From NCBI GenBank assembly GCA_004283055.1, contig SHLP01000017.1, positions 1 through 43,622 on the forward strand: a stretch of 43,622 nucleotides of DNA, in the 5' to 3' direction. The notes beneath the pieces were generated by a model. The model did not search any database, was not told where the DNA came from, and was given only the letters and a program-made list of their open reading frames with translations. A program made the position numbers and the translations under genes. Shown piece by piece: positions 8,311 to 15,461 of this stretch (the first letter of the stretch is position 1; every line of letters starts with the position of its first letter). The stretch is from Deltaproteobacteria bacterium (GTDB taxonomy: Bacteria > Myxococcota_A > Polyangia > Polyangiales > Houyiibacteriaceae).

Positions 8311-8318
8311 GCGCGCGC

Positions 8319-10466
8319 TCAGCCCTTGCTGGGTGGCTTTCGCACCTTGAGCCTGCCGGCACGCCAACCCTCGACGCCGCTGGTGTACCATTTGGAGAAT
8401 CGACGGTCGGAGGGGCCGCCGCAAAGCGCAGAGTGGAGGGTCGCGGCGCTCATGTCCGCGACGAATCGAAGCGACGGCGTGAAAGACGTCAGCCTGCCGG
8501 CCGCGCTGTAGATCTGACCCTGGTGAGGCGTCGCGCGTCCTCCGGGGATCGGGATCGGCCCTCGATCGAAACCGAGGAAGCGAGGCAGCTTCCCTCCGAA
8601 GAACATGTTGCTGAGGGTGAGCCGGTTTCGCTCGCCCCATGGCTCGATTCGCTCGTCGGACACTCGTCCGAGCGCGGCCCGCCAAACCTCTTCACGCGTG
8701 CGTGACCCAAGCCAGGGGGACGACTCCGCGACGAGGACGCGGTCGAAGTTCTGATAAAAGTCGATGAACGTGCCCGTGGCGTCATGGAGGTGCTCGATGA
8801 CCTGCGGACCGGCAGCCGGGCCGAACATCTCGACGAGGAGCTCCGTATAGAACAGCTCGAAGGCGGTCGGGCCGGTGGAGTGAAGCTCGTAGCGGCAGTC
8901 CCACGCGCCCAGGGCGTCGGCGATCGGACCCGCACCGAGAAGCGGCTTTAGAATTTCGAGGAACTCGGCCGCCTGGATCGAATACGTGTCCATTTGAATG
9001 GCGCGAAACGAGTCAACGTCGTGATCGTCGCGCGACTCGAGGAGCTCGGTGATGCGGCGCGCCCGGTAGTCGCCCATAGGCGCGTTGATCGGCTTGGCCC
9101 GGCCGAGGTGGTTCAAGTCCTGGTTGGCGGTCACGACCATTTCTTCTTGCGGGTTGTGGACGCGAGGAAGCTCGCCAACAGGCACCAATCCGTCCCAGTC
9201 GAATCGCTCGTCCCAGCCGGGCCGAGGCGCAAAACCCGACCAGTCGTTGGGACGCTTCGGCATCAAGCCGGACATCTGATAGCCAATCTCACCGGCGCTG
9301 TCCGCGAAGACCCAGTTGAACGACGACTCCACGTCCGCGAACGCCGCCATCCCTTCGGAAACGCTGCGGGCCGTCCACATCGGGATGAGGGCGTTGATCG
9401 ACTGTGACCCGCCATCGGCTCCCGTCCACCGCGTCGCGAGCCGGTATCCGGCCTGCATGGCATCTCCGTCGAGGACGCCGTGCAGGTTCTCCCAGAACGT
9501 CTCGACGAGGGCGTCGCCCTTCTTTCGCTTGATCGTCTCGACGCGGCGATCGAAGTCGACCCAGGCATCGGCGCGCCGAAACTTCCCGTCTCGGCAGTCT
9601 TCGACCCAGGAGTCGATCGCATCCATGAAGGTATACGTTGCGCCCCAGCAGAGATGCTCGTTCCGTCCGACCAGGGGTGCAGGCAGACCGGGCATGGTCA
9701 TTAGAAGCGCGTAGCCATCGGGCCAGCGAAAGCTCTGTTCGACCCAGACATTCGGAAGCCGGTTGGTCTCGAGATGCGGGTCGTTGCCAAGCATGGCCGC
9801 GCCGGACGCCGTTTTCGCGCCCGAGATGCACCAGTTGTTCGAGGCCATCATCCGAGGCGCCCCAACGCCCCACTTCACGGCCTCCGGAACGATTCGTTCG
9901 CCAAGCTCGACCTTTGCGAGCATTTCACGATCGAGCCCCTGCGTGCTTCGAGGAAACAGCGCTTCGAGCTGCGCGTCGTCGATGCCGGCTTGAACCATCT
10001 CGACGAAGAGCCGCTCCACCTCTCCCTGCGACTGCGCCAAGGTGAGGAACCCCGCCATTCGAGCGAGCAGCAGGCTATCTTCGATGGTCCAGGGCGCGGG
10101 CCGTACACCCACGAGCCTGAGCTCCCAGGGCACTGACTCCGATAGGCGCGCGTTGACCCCGTCACAATACGCTTCGCACGCGGCGCGGGCCTCGGCGCTC
10201 AGCGTGGCTGCCGCCTCGACGGTGCCGCCCGTCCAATTCATCCGGCGGAAGAACCGATCGACCTCGACCATCTCGTCGCTTCCATCGAGCAGCTCCGCGG
10301 CGCGCCCTTGGCCGAGGATCCGCATGAGCAGCATTTGCATGCCGCGATCCATCGCGTGGCAATAACCCATGCCCCAGTGCAAGCCGCTGATGTCGTCGGA
10401 TTCGATTTGCGGGATTCCATGCTCATCGCGGGTCCAACGTGCTCTCGGCTCTTGCGCAGCGGCCAT
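8319..10466 (-). CDS. Penicillin-acylase-family Ntn-hydrolase, no signal peptide
   Basis: N-terminal-nucleophile amidase, 715 residues. The alpha-chain hallmark is at residues 10-60 (TRDEHGIPQIES, then GYCHAMDRGMQM). The beta chain should start at S209 in MMASNNW, the self-processing nucleophile, and GNDPHLE follows at about 228. Family members hydrolyse penicillins, acyl-homoserine lactones or other N-acyl amides. Most are exported, yet here the protein begins MAAAQEPRARW with no hydrophobic segment and only 2 bp separate it from gloB upstream, so a cytoplasmic location is likely. No homologous beta-lactam or quorum-sensing genes lie nearby. Family is certain, substrate unknown. Confidence 0.9.
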   Translation of the reverse strand: MAAAQEPRARWTRDEHGIPQIESDDISGLHWGMGYCHAMDRGMQMLLMRILGQGRAAELLDGSDEMVEVDRFFRRMNWTGGTVEAAATLSAEARAACEAYCDGVNARLSESVPWELRLVGVRPAPWTIEDSLLLARMAGFLTLAQSQGEVERLFVEMVQAGIDDAQLEALFPRSTQGLDREMLAKVELGERIVPEAVKWGVGAPRMMASNNWCISGAKTASGAAMLGNDPHLETNRLPNVWVEQSFRWPDGYALLMTMPGLPAPLVGRNEHLCWGATYTFMDAIDSWVEDCRDGKFRRADAWVDFDRRVETIKRKKGDALVETFWENLHGVLDGDAMQAGYRLATRWTGADGGSQSINALIPMWTARSVSEGMAAFADVESSFNWVFADSAGEIGYQMSGLMPKRPNDWSGFAPRPGWDERFDWDGLVPVGELPRVHNPQEEMVVTANQDLNHLGRAKPINAPMGDYRARRITELLESRDDHDVDSFRAIQMDTYSIQAAEFLEILKPLLGAGPIADALGAWDCRYELHSTGPTAFELFYTELLVEMFGPAAGPQVIEHLHDATGTFIDFYQNFDRVLVAESSPWLGSRTREEVWRAALGRVSDERIEPWGERNRLTLSNMFFGGKLPRFLGFDRGPIPIPGGRATPHQGQIYSAAGRLTSFTPSLRFVADMSAATLHSALCGGPSDRRFSKWYTSGVEGWRAGRLKVRKPPSKG

Positions 10467-10468
10467 GA

Positions 10469-11212
10469 TCAGAACTCGTCCTTGGCTTCACGAAGCGCAG
10501 TGAACGAAGCCACTGGATCTCGTCCGGCCGCGACGGCGGGCTCGTCGAATCTCAGGAACGGGTTGGTCGCGAGCTCGTGCCCGAGCTGCCCGGGCACGGT
10601 GAACCGTCTCGCTTCGCGCGTGGCCAGCGCTTCGCTGAGCGCGCGAGCGATGTCAGGGTTGCTCGGTTCGACGGTCGCGGCGAATCGGAGATTGTTGACC
10701 GTGTACTCGTGTCCGCACCAGATCTTGGTGTCTGCGGGGAGCGTCCGGAGCTTGGAAAGCGACTCGGACATCATGGCCATCGTGCCTTCGAAGACGCGGC
10801 CGCATCCAGCGAGGAAGAGCGTATCGCCGCTGAAGAGGTTGCCTTCGGAAACGAACGCGATTGCGCCGAGCGTGTGGCCGGGGATCTCGAGGATCTCGAC
10901 CGAGGCACCGCCGAAGTCGAAGGAGTCCCCGTCGGACAAGGCGTCGGTTTGCTTCGGGATTCGCCCCTGTTGGGCGTCGTGCTTCGACCCCCGAACGTGC
11001 TCGAGGGGGCATCGTTCGACCAAAGGCTCGATCCCTCCGACGTGATCCCAGTGGTGGTGCGTGAGCCAAATCTCGCTGAGCTCGACCTTGGCCGCGTCGA
11101 TCGCGCTCAGGACCGGGTCGGCCTGAGATGGATCGACGACAGCTGCGCGGCCGTTCTCGATGACCAGGTAGGCATAGTTGTCGCGCAAACAGGGAACTGG
11201 CACCACCTTCAT
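10469..11212 (-). CDS. gloB: Hydroxyacylglutathione hydrolase (glyoxalase II)
   Basis: Cytoplasmic metallo-beta-lactamase-fold thioesterase that splits S-lactoylglutathione to lactate and glutathione in methylglyoxal removal. THHHWDHVGG at about 51-60 gives the binuclear metal motif. Further metal ligands are in IPGHTLGA, FSGDTLFLAGCGR, and WCGHEYT. The last 80 residues match the C-terminal glyoxalase II domain (NLRFA, then FLRFDEP). 247 residues is close to the family norm. Start ATG at 11212 has no ribosome site but a TATCTT box 7 nt upstream. The penicillin-acylase gene follows after 2 bp in the same transcription unit. Confidence 0.93.
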   Translation of the reverse strand: MKVVPVPCLRDNYAYLVIENGRAAVVDPSQADPVLSAIDAAKVELSEIWLTHHHWDHVGGIEPLVERCPLEHVRGSKHDAQQGRIPKQTDALSDGDSFDFGGASVEILEIPGHTLGAIAFVSEGNLFSGDTLFLAGCGRVFEGTMAMMSESLSKLRTLPADTKIWCGHEYTVNNLRFAATVEPSNPDIARALSEALATREARRFTVPGQLGHELATNPFLRFDEPAVAAGRDPVASFTALREAKDEF

Positions 11213-11219
11213 GTCGGGG

Positions 11220-11248
11220 AAGATACGACCCCACGGTCGCGCTGGCTA
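11220..11248 (-). promoter_or_regulatory. Putative leaderless gloB promoter
   Basis: On the minus strand TAGCCA (11248-11243), a 17-bp spacer, and TATCTT (11225-11220) end 7 nt before the gloB ATG. No Shine-Dalgarno sequence is present in the 7 nt. The -35 matches 4 of 6 and the -10 4 of 6. Confidence 0.4.
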
Positions 11249-11267
11249 GGTGCTTGGAGGGCGGCGC

Positions 11268-12125
11268 TCACTCTTCTTCGTCAAAAGGCCGGTTCGCCGT
11301 CCAATCGAAACTGCCGTCGTCGCGCTCCCGGACGGCTCGTTTCCAGCCGAGCTGCTCTGCCCGCTGTTTGAAGTGAATCCCCTCGGGGCTATGGCGCGTA
11401 ATGCCGTCGAACATGGTCGCAAACATCTGCGTCTGATGCATTCCCATCGCTTCGATGGCCTGATTGATGACCAGCTTCTGCATCATGAGCTGGTTGACAG
11501 GCACGGTGGAGATGCGTTCGGCAAGCGCTTCGACCTCGACATCGAGCCGATCTGCGGGAACCGCCTTGTGCACCAAGCCGATTCGCTCCGCCTCGCGGCC
11601 GTCGATCTTGTCGCCGGTGAAGAGCATTCGCTTCGCGCGCTGTGGCCCAAGTCGATAAACCCACATCGCCGTCGTCGGGCAGCCCCAGACGCGCACCGGC
11701 ATGTATCCGATCTGCGCATCCTCGGCCATGACGATCAAATCGGAGCACAATGCGATGTCGGACCCCCCTGCAACCGCATAGCCGTGGATCTTGCACAGGA
11801 CGGGCCGATAGGATCTCCACAGCGACATGAAGAGCTCGGTGTTCCGCATCATGAACGCGTAGTCCTTCATCGGATCCCACGGCATTTCCTGTGTGCCGGA
11901 CGCCGTCCCCGCGGCTTCGGCGTAGTACTGGAGGTCATAGCCGGCGCAGAACCCGGGCCCCGCCCCTGACAGAACGATGACGTGCACCCCCTCATCGGCG
12001 TTGGCCCGCGCAACACAATCGGCAAGCTCCATTGGAAGCTCGTCGTCGATCGCGTTCATGACTTCCGGGCGATTCAGAGTGATGCGGCCGATTCGGCCGT
12101 CTCGTTGGTAGAGGACACTCGACAT
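11268..12125 (-). CDS. Crotonase (enoyl-CoA hydratase/isomerase) family protein
   Basis: Crotonase-fold acyl-CoA enzyme, 285 residues. ITLNRPEVMNAID at 15-27 and GFCAGYDLQ at about 58-66 form the CoA-binding region, and HGYAVAGGSDIAL at 114-126 the second oxyanion-hole loop. The two glutamates of true enoyl-CoA hydratases (E144 and E164 in the rat enzyme) align with D123 and R145 here, so ordinary hydratase activity is doubtful. An insertion rich in A, T and G at about 70-85 also sets it apart. It may be an isomerase, hydrolase or other crotonase type. ATG at 12125 has TACACT 6 nt upstream. A thioesterase gene diverges from it, suggesting acyl-CoA metabolism. Confidence 0.85.
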   Translation of the reverse strand: MSSVLYQRDGRIGRITLNRPEVMNAIDDELPMELADCVARANADEGVHVIVLSGAGPGFCAGYDLQYYAEAAGTASGTQEMPWDPMKDYAFMMRNTELFMSLWRSYRPVLCKIHGYAVAGGSDIALCSDLIVMAEDAQIGYMPVRVWGCPTTAMWVYRLGPQRAKRMLFTGDKIDGREAERIGLVHKAVPADRLDVEVEALAERISTVPVNQLMMQKLVINQAIEAMGMHQTQMFATMFDGITRHSPEGIHFKQRAEQLGWKRAVRERDDGSFDWTANRPFDEEE

Positions 12126-12131
12126 GAGCCC

Positions 12132-12137
12132 AGTGTA
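12132..12137 (-). promoter_or_regulatory. -10 box of a probable leaderless crotonase promoter
   Basis: TACACT on the minus strand lies 6 nt before the ATG at 12125. No good -35 box is visible. The same TACACT hexamer at the same kind of distance precedes the small gene at 36950. Confidence 0.35.
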
Positions 12138-12166
12138 GCCTTCTTTCCCTGCTGCCTTCGGGTTAT

Positions 12167-12619
12167 ATGGGTTCGATGGATTTGAAGCTCGCGATCGAAA
12201 AAGGAATCCCGTTTGCCGGCCGGACGGAAGTGGAAGTGCTGGAGCTCGAGCCAGGGTACGTGAAGATGATGATGCCGCTCGAGCCGAACATCAATCACGT
12301 CGGCACCATGTACGCTGGGGCGCTGTTCACGCTGGCCGAGCTCCCGGGGGGCGCGATCTTCTTGTCCACCTTCGATGCGAGCAAGTTCTTCCCGCTCATC
12401 AAGGGAATGGAGATCAAGTTCCTCAAGCCTGCGACGACCGACATCGTGGTGGAAGTGCGGCTCAGCCCCGAACAGGCAAAGAAGATTCAAGACGAGGCCA
12501 ACGCGCACGGCAAGGCGAACTACGGCTGGGACTGCGAGCTAAAGGACGACCACAGGCAGGTCGTCGCCGTGTCGTCGAATCGGTACCAGCTGCGCCGGAT
12601 GACGCCGAAGGGTGCTTAG
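12167..12619 (+). CDS. Hotdog-fold acyl-CoA thioesterase-like protein (PaaI/DUF4442 type)
   Basis: Small cytoplasmic hotdog protein of 150 residues, probably hydrolysing or binding an acyl-CoA. The segment NINHVGTMYAGALFTLAELP at about 40-59 matches the family's central helix with its preceding His/Asn-Gly loop. The C-terminal half forms the expected beta strands (IKFLKPATTDIVVEVRL). The start may be the second ATG at 12176, since TATATG at 12164-12169 would then lie 6 nt upstream. The gene overlaps the following Nudix gene by 8 bp and diverges from a crotonase gene. Substrate is unknown. Confidence 0.8.
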   Translation: MGSMDLKLAIEKGIPFAGRTEVEVLELEPGYVKMMMPLEPNINHVGTMYAGALFTLAELPGGAIFLSTFDASKFFPLIKGMEIKFLKPATTDIVVEVRLSPEQAKKIQDEANAHGKANYGWDCELKDDHRQVVAVSSNRYQLRRMTPKGA

Positions 12620-13232
12620 GGCGGACGACAGACTACGCGATCAGATCACCGAGAACCTCGGCGCGCACCGGCGACTCGCGGAGCTCGACCCTTCGCTTCG
12701 ACCGGCAGCGGTCGCGGTCACGGTTGTTGCAAATGCGGCCGAGGAGGCCTGCTTCGTCATCACTCGCCGCGTGTCGACCCTTCGCAATCACAGCGGCCAG
12801 TGGGCCCTCCCCGGTGGACGCATCGATGAGGGCGAGGATCCTGCCGGCGCCGCTCTGCGAGAGTTGGACGAGGAGGTGAGCCTACGCTGCGGACGCGACC
12901 GAGTGCTCGGACTTCTCGATGACTACCCGACCCGGTCCGGGTTCCGAATCACGCCGGTCGTCGTCTGGGCTGGGCAGGAGGTGTCTCTCCGGCCCAACCC
13001 GCTCGAAGTCGCGGAGGTCTATCGCGTTCCCATAACGAGCCTCGACGCACCCGGCATTCCCAAGCTTTCCGACATCGAACAGAGCGATCGCCCAGTGCTC
13101 TCCGTGCGCATACTCGGCCAGGACATTTTCGCTCCGACCGCCGCCGTGGTGTTTCAGTTCCGAGAGGTTGCGATCCACGGCCGCGAAACGCGCGTGGCCG
13201 ACTACGATCAACCACTTTTTGCATGGCGCTAG
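12612..13232 (+). CDS. Nudix hydrolase, CoA-pyrophosphatase-like
   Basis: Nudix enzyme of 206 residues. The Nudix box is clear: GGRIDEGEDPAGAALRELDE followed by EV, at about 68-90. It is preceded by the stretch RRVSTLRNHSGQWALPGG, which resembles the extra signature of CoA-pyrophosphatases (NudL/PCD1 type), enzymes that split coenzyme A into phosphopantetheine and 3',5'-ADP. Placement behind an acyl-CoA thioesterase and near a crotonase fits CoA metabolism. The GTG start at 12612 lies inside the end of the thioesterase gene, so the pair is translationally coupled. The stop is a CTAG shared with the convergent nmrA-like gene. Confidence 0.88.
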   Translation: MLRADDRLRDQITENLGAHRRLAELDPSLRPAAVAVTVVANAAEEACFVITRRVSTLRNHSGQWALPGGRIDEGEDPAGAALRELDEEVSLRCGRDRVLGLLDDYPTRSGFRITPVVVWAGQEVSLRPNPLEVAEVYRVPITSLDAPGIPKLSDIEQSDRPVLSVRILGQDIFAPTAAVVFQFREVAIHGRETRVADYDQPLFAWR

Positions 13233-14299
13233 CCGTTTGCGTGAAGCTGGTGGCTGCTCCGCCACTCCTGAGAGCCTTTGGCGAAGACCGCATCGGACAG
13301 CGGAGGGTGGTTCTGCTCACGCGCAAAGAAGTCCATGTCCGGGGTGCGCATCAGCATCGCCCGTAGGAGACGCCCAAGAGCGGCCATCTTGTTGCCCAGC
13401 GTCGGGATCGCCTCTGGTCGCTGTTCCACGTACCGGCGGCAAATCGTCTCGAAGTCTTCGGCCTCGCGACCGGTCAGCTCTCGGACTACCGTGGTTGGCG
13501 CGCCCAAAGCGAATGCATCCTGCTGATAATCGGTGAAGTAGAGTCGGACCTGGGAGATGTCGTGCGCGGGGAAGCCTGCCACGGTGGCAGCCTTGACGAA
13601 CATGTCTACCGAGCTGGGCGCATACTTCACGTCGCGTCCAAGAACCCTGGCGAAGGTCGCAGCTATTTCTTCGGGCGTGAGTAGCTTCGGACCTGTCGGG
13701 CGATACGCCTTTCCGACATGCGGAGCGGGGTCCACGAGCGTCGCGGCCACGACGGCGCCCATGTCCTCGTTCGATGGGGGTGCGTTTCGGCCTTGCCCCA
13801 ATGCCATTGGGAACACGCCAAGCTGCGCAATGACGTCGAGCACGAGGAAGTAGGTCCACGCGAACCAGCCAGGGGTGATCTGCACCACGTCTACGTTGGG
13901 CATCCACGGACTGATTTGATCCGCGAGCCAAAGCTCGCGCGTCGCAAGAGACGGGTGCCCAGGATGCGACAGCCATTGGCTGAGGGTCGTGACGGTCTCG
14001 AGCTTGGCTTCCTGCGCAGCGACCGCGAACGCCATCGACGCGTGAAGCCCGTTCGGACCGTGGGGCGCCACGAAATACGCGCGCTGAACTCCTCTCATCG
14101 CGCTCCGCAGGTCACGAACATCGAAAAGATTGCCGACGACGACGTCCGCGCCGAGCTCTCGAAGCTTTCGAGCGCGCTCGTCTTCACGACGAACCATCGC
14201 TCGAACCGGAAAGCCAGCTTGAAGGAGGCTCTGGGTGACGGGACGGCCGGTATTGCCGGCTCCGGAGGTGACGAGAATGGTTGGTTTTGTCTTGGTCAT
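13229..14299 (-). CDS. NmrA-like/atypical SDR NAD(P)-binding protein
   Basis: Rossmann-fold protein of 356 residues in the NmrA/atypical SDR group. TSGAGNTGRPVTQSLLQAG at about 11-29 is the nucleotide loop, followed by VRAMVRREDE with arginines that suggest NADP(H). Relatives either reduce substrates or sense the NADP/NADPH state. ATG at 14299 follows GGGGA at a 7-nt spacing and a TATATT -10 box inside a palindrome. An HxlR-family gene diverges from it, the usual layout for a repressor next to its target, so expression is probably induced by a compound or redox stress. Confidence 0.85.
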   Translation of the reverse strand: MTKTKPTILVTSGAGNTGRPVTQSLLQAGFPVRAMVRREDERARKLRELGADVVVGNLFDVRDLRSAMRGVQRAYFVAPHGPNGLHASMAFAVAAQEAKLETVTTLSQWLSHPGHPSLATRELWLADQISPWMPNVDVVQITPGWFAWTYFLVLDVIAQLGVFPMALGQGRNAPPSNEDMGAVVAATLVDPAPHVGKAYRPTGPKLLTPEEIAATFARVLGRDVKYAPSSVDMFVKAATVAGFPAHDISQVRLYFTDYQQDAFALGAPTTVVRELTGREAEDFETICRRYVEQRPEAIPTLGNKMAALGRLLRAMLMRTPDMDFFAREQNHPPLSDAVFAKGSQEWRSSHQLHANG

Positions 14300-14310
14300 A
14301 GAAAAATCCC

Positions 14311-14324
14311 CGTAAATATATACG
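14311..14324. promoter_or_regulatory. Palindrome, probable HxlR operator over the nmrA-like -10 box
   Basis: CGTAAATATATACG is a near-perfect inverted repeat with arms CGTA/TACG and an AT centre. It contains TATATT on the minus strand, a 5-of-6 match to a -10 box 15 bp before the nmrA-like ATG. HxlR proteins bind such short palindromes between themselves and their target. Operator role is inferred. Confidence 0.5.
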
Positions 14325-14334
14325 TTTTTGCCGA

Positions 14335-14362
14335 TTGCTTGTGTTTATAAAGTTACTAGAAT
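14335..14362 (+). promoter_or_regulatory. Putative hxlR-like promoter
   Basis: TTGCTT (14335-14340), a 16-bp spacer and TAGAAT (14357-14362, 5 of 6). Transcription would begin near 14369, which rules out the in-frame start at 14328 and favours ATG at 14421. Confidence 0.45.
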
Positions 14363-14420
14363 CAAAATGCAAGTGGATTGCTTTAGAAAATCAAGAAGGC
14401 CTGTGGGACAACCCGGAGCG

Positions 14421-15086
14421 ATGGCCCAAGCACGCCGGTATCGCCTTCTTTGCCCGATTGCCCGCGCCCTCGATCGGGTTGGCGATCGCTGGACGCTACT
14501 CGTCCTTCGCGACCTTCATGCCGGGCCCGCGCGCTTTTCCGATCTCCAAACGCTCCCCGGCATCGCTTCCAATCTGCTCACCAACCGGCTGCGCCAACTG
14601 GAGGAGGATGGGCTCATCCGTCGCCGCAACGCGGAGTACGGCACGACGGTCTACGAGCTCACGGAGCTCGGTTCGCGGACGGGCGATCTTCTTTTTGAGC
14701 TGGCGATGTTCGGAGCGGAGTTCCCTCCAGACGAAGCCGTCAAGCGACCAGGCAACCTGCGCACGATTGCCGTCACGCTCCGGGTTGCCTGTCAGCGCGT
14801 GGCCGACTCGAACCTGTGCTTGCGGGCCCAGCTCGTAATCGACGGAGAGCCCTTTTCCTTCACGGTCGATCGCGGCATCGTCGACGTGAAGGCAGGCACC
14901 GTGGACGACGCCGAAGTGACGCTCACTACGAGCTACGAACCGCTGATTGCAGTGGCGGACGGCGGATTGACGCTCGATGAGTTTGCAAGCACTTGGATGG
15001 AGCTTTCCGGACCTGACTCAGAGCAAGGGCGAGTGCTGGCAGAGCTGCTGGCGCGCGCGATGACCCGGATGCACCGAGCCGACTAG
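14421..15086 (+). CDS. HxlR-family regulator with C-terminal SCP2-like domain
   Basis: Transcription factor of about 221 residues. The N-terminal 100 residues are a winged helix of the HxlR type: CPIARALDRVGDRWTLLVLR, then FSDLQTLPGIASNLLTNRLR and DGLIRR. The C-terminal part (DGEPFSFTVDRGIVDVKAG onwards) looks like an SCP2 sterol-carrier-like domain, which may bind a hydrophobic ligand. It diverges from an nmrA-like gene across a palindrome and most likely represses it. I start at ATG 14421, where the conserved region begins; ATG at 14367 is possible but lies only 4 nt behind the -10 box. The stop shares CTAG with the next gene. Confidence 0.87.
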   Translation: MAQARRYRLLCPIARALDRVGDRWTLLVLRDLHAGPARFSDLQTLPGIASNLLTNRLRQLEEDGLIRRRNAEYGTTVYELTELGSRTGDLLFELAMFGAEFPPDEAVKRPGNLRTIAVTLRVACQRVADSNLCLRAQLVIDGEPFSFTVDRGIVDVKAGTVDDAEVTLTTSYEPLIAVADGGLTLDEFASTWMELSGPDSEQGRVLAELLARAMTRMHRAD

Positions 15087-15367
15087 CGCTCGACGGTGAC
15101 GCCCTTCCAAAAAGCCACGTGATCGCGGATGTTGGCAGCCGCGTCTTTGGGTTGAGGATAGTACCAAGCGGCATTCTCGTTGCGCTGGCCGTCGACGACG
15201 ACGTCGTAGTAGCTGGCGGTGCCTTTCCAAGGACAGACGCTTTGGTGGTTGCTGGCTTTGAAATACTGGTCGTCGATGGCTCCGGGGGGAAAGTAAACGT
15301 TCCCCTCGACCACCTCGAACTCATCCGACTCTGCAATCACTTGCCCTTGCCAAAGCGCTTTCGCCAT
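15083..15367 (-). CDS. DUF427 domain protein
   Basis: Compact single-domain protein of 94 residues in the DUF427 family, whose biochemical role is unknown. The core [29 protein letters not shown], and [18 protein letters not shown] motifs are all present. The family is widespread and often sits alone, as here. The start ATG at 15367 is fixed by GGAGG 5 nt upstream; a longer frame upstream overlaps the promoter of the divergent gene and is not conserved. It overlaps the HxlR gene end by 4 bp through CTAG. Confidence 0.9.
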   Translation of the reverse strand: MAKALWQGQVIAESDEFEVVEGNVYFPPGAIDDQYFKASNHQSVCPWKGTASYYDVVVDGQRNENAAWYYPQPKDAAANIRDHVAFWKGVTVER

Positions 15368-15420
15368 CGTTCCTCCGGTGTCGTGCAATCTAGGGCGCAG
15401 GTCTCTCGCGTCGAGCCCCG

Positions 15421-15450
15421 TTGACCTGAGCTTCGAGAGCCGCACACAAT
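15421..15450 (+). promoter_or_regulatory. Putative promoter of the YyaL-type gene
   Basis: TTGACC (15421-15426), 18-bp spacer, CACAAT (15445-15450, 4 of 6). The ATG at 15462 follows 11 nt later, leaving at most a leader of a few bases and no clear ribosome site. Confidence 0.35.
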
Positions 15451-15461
15451 CTGAAAGACCG

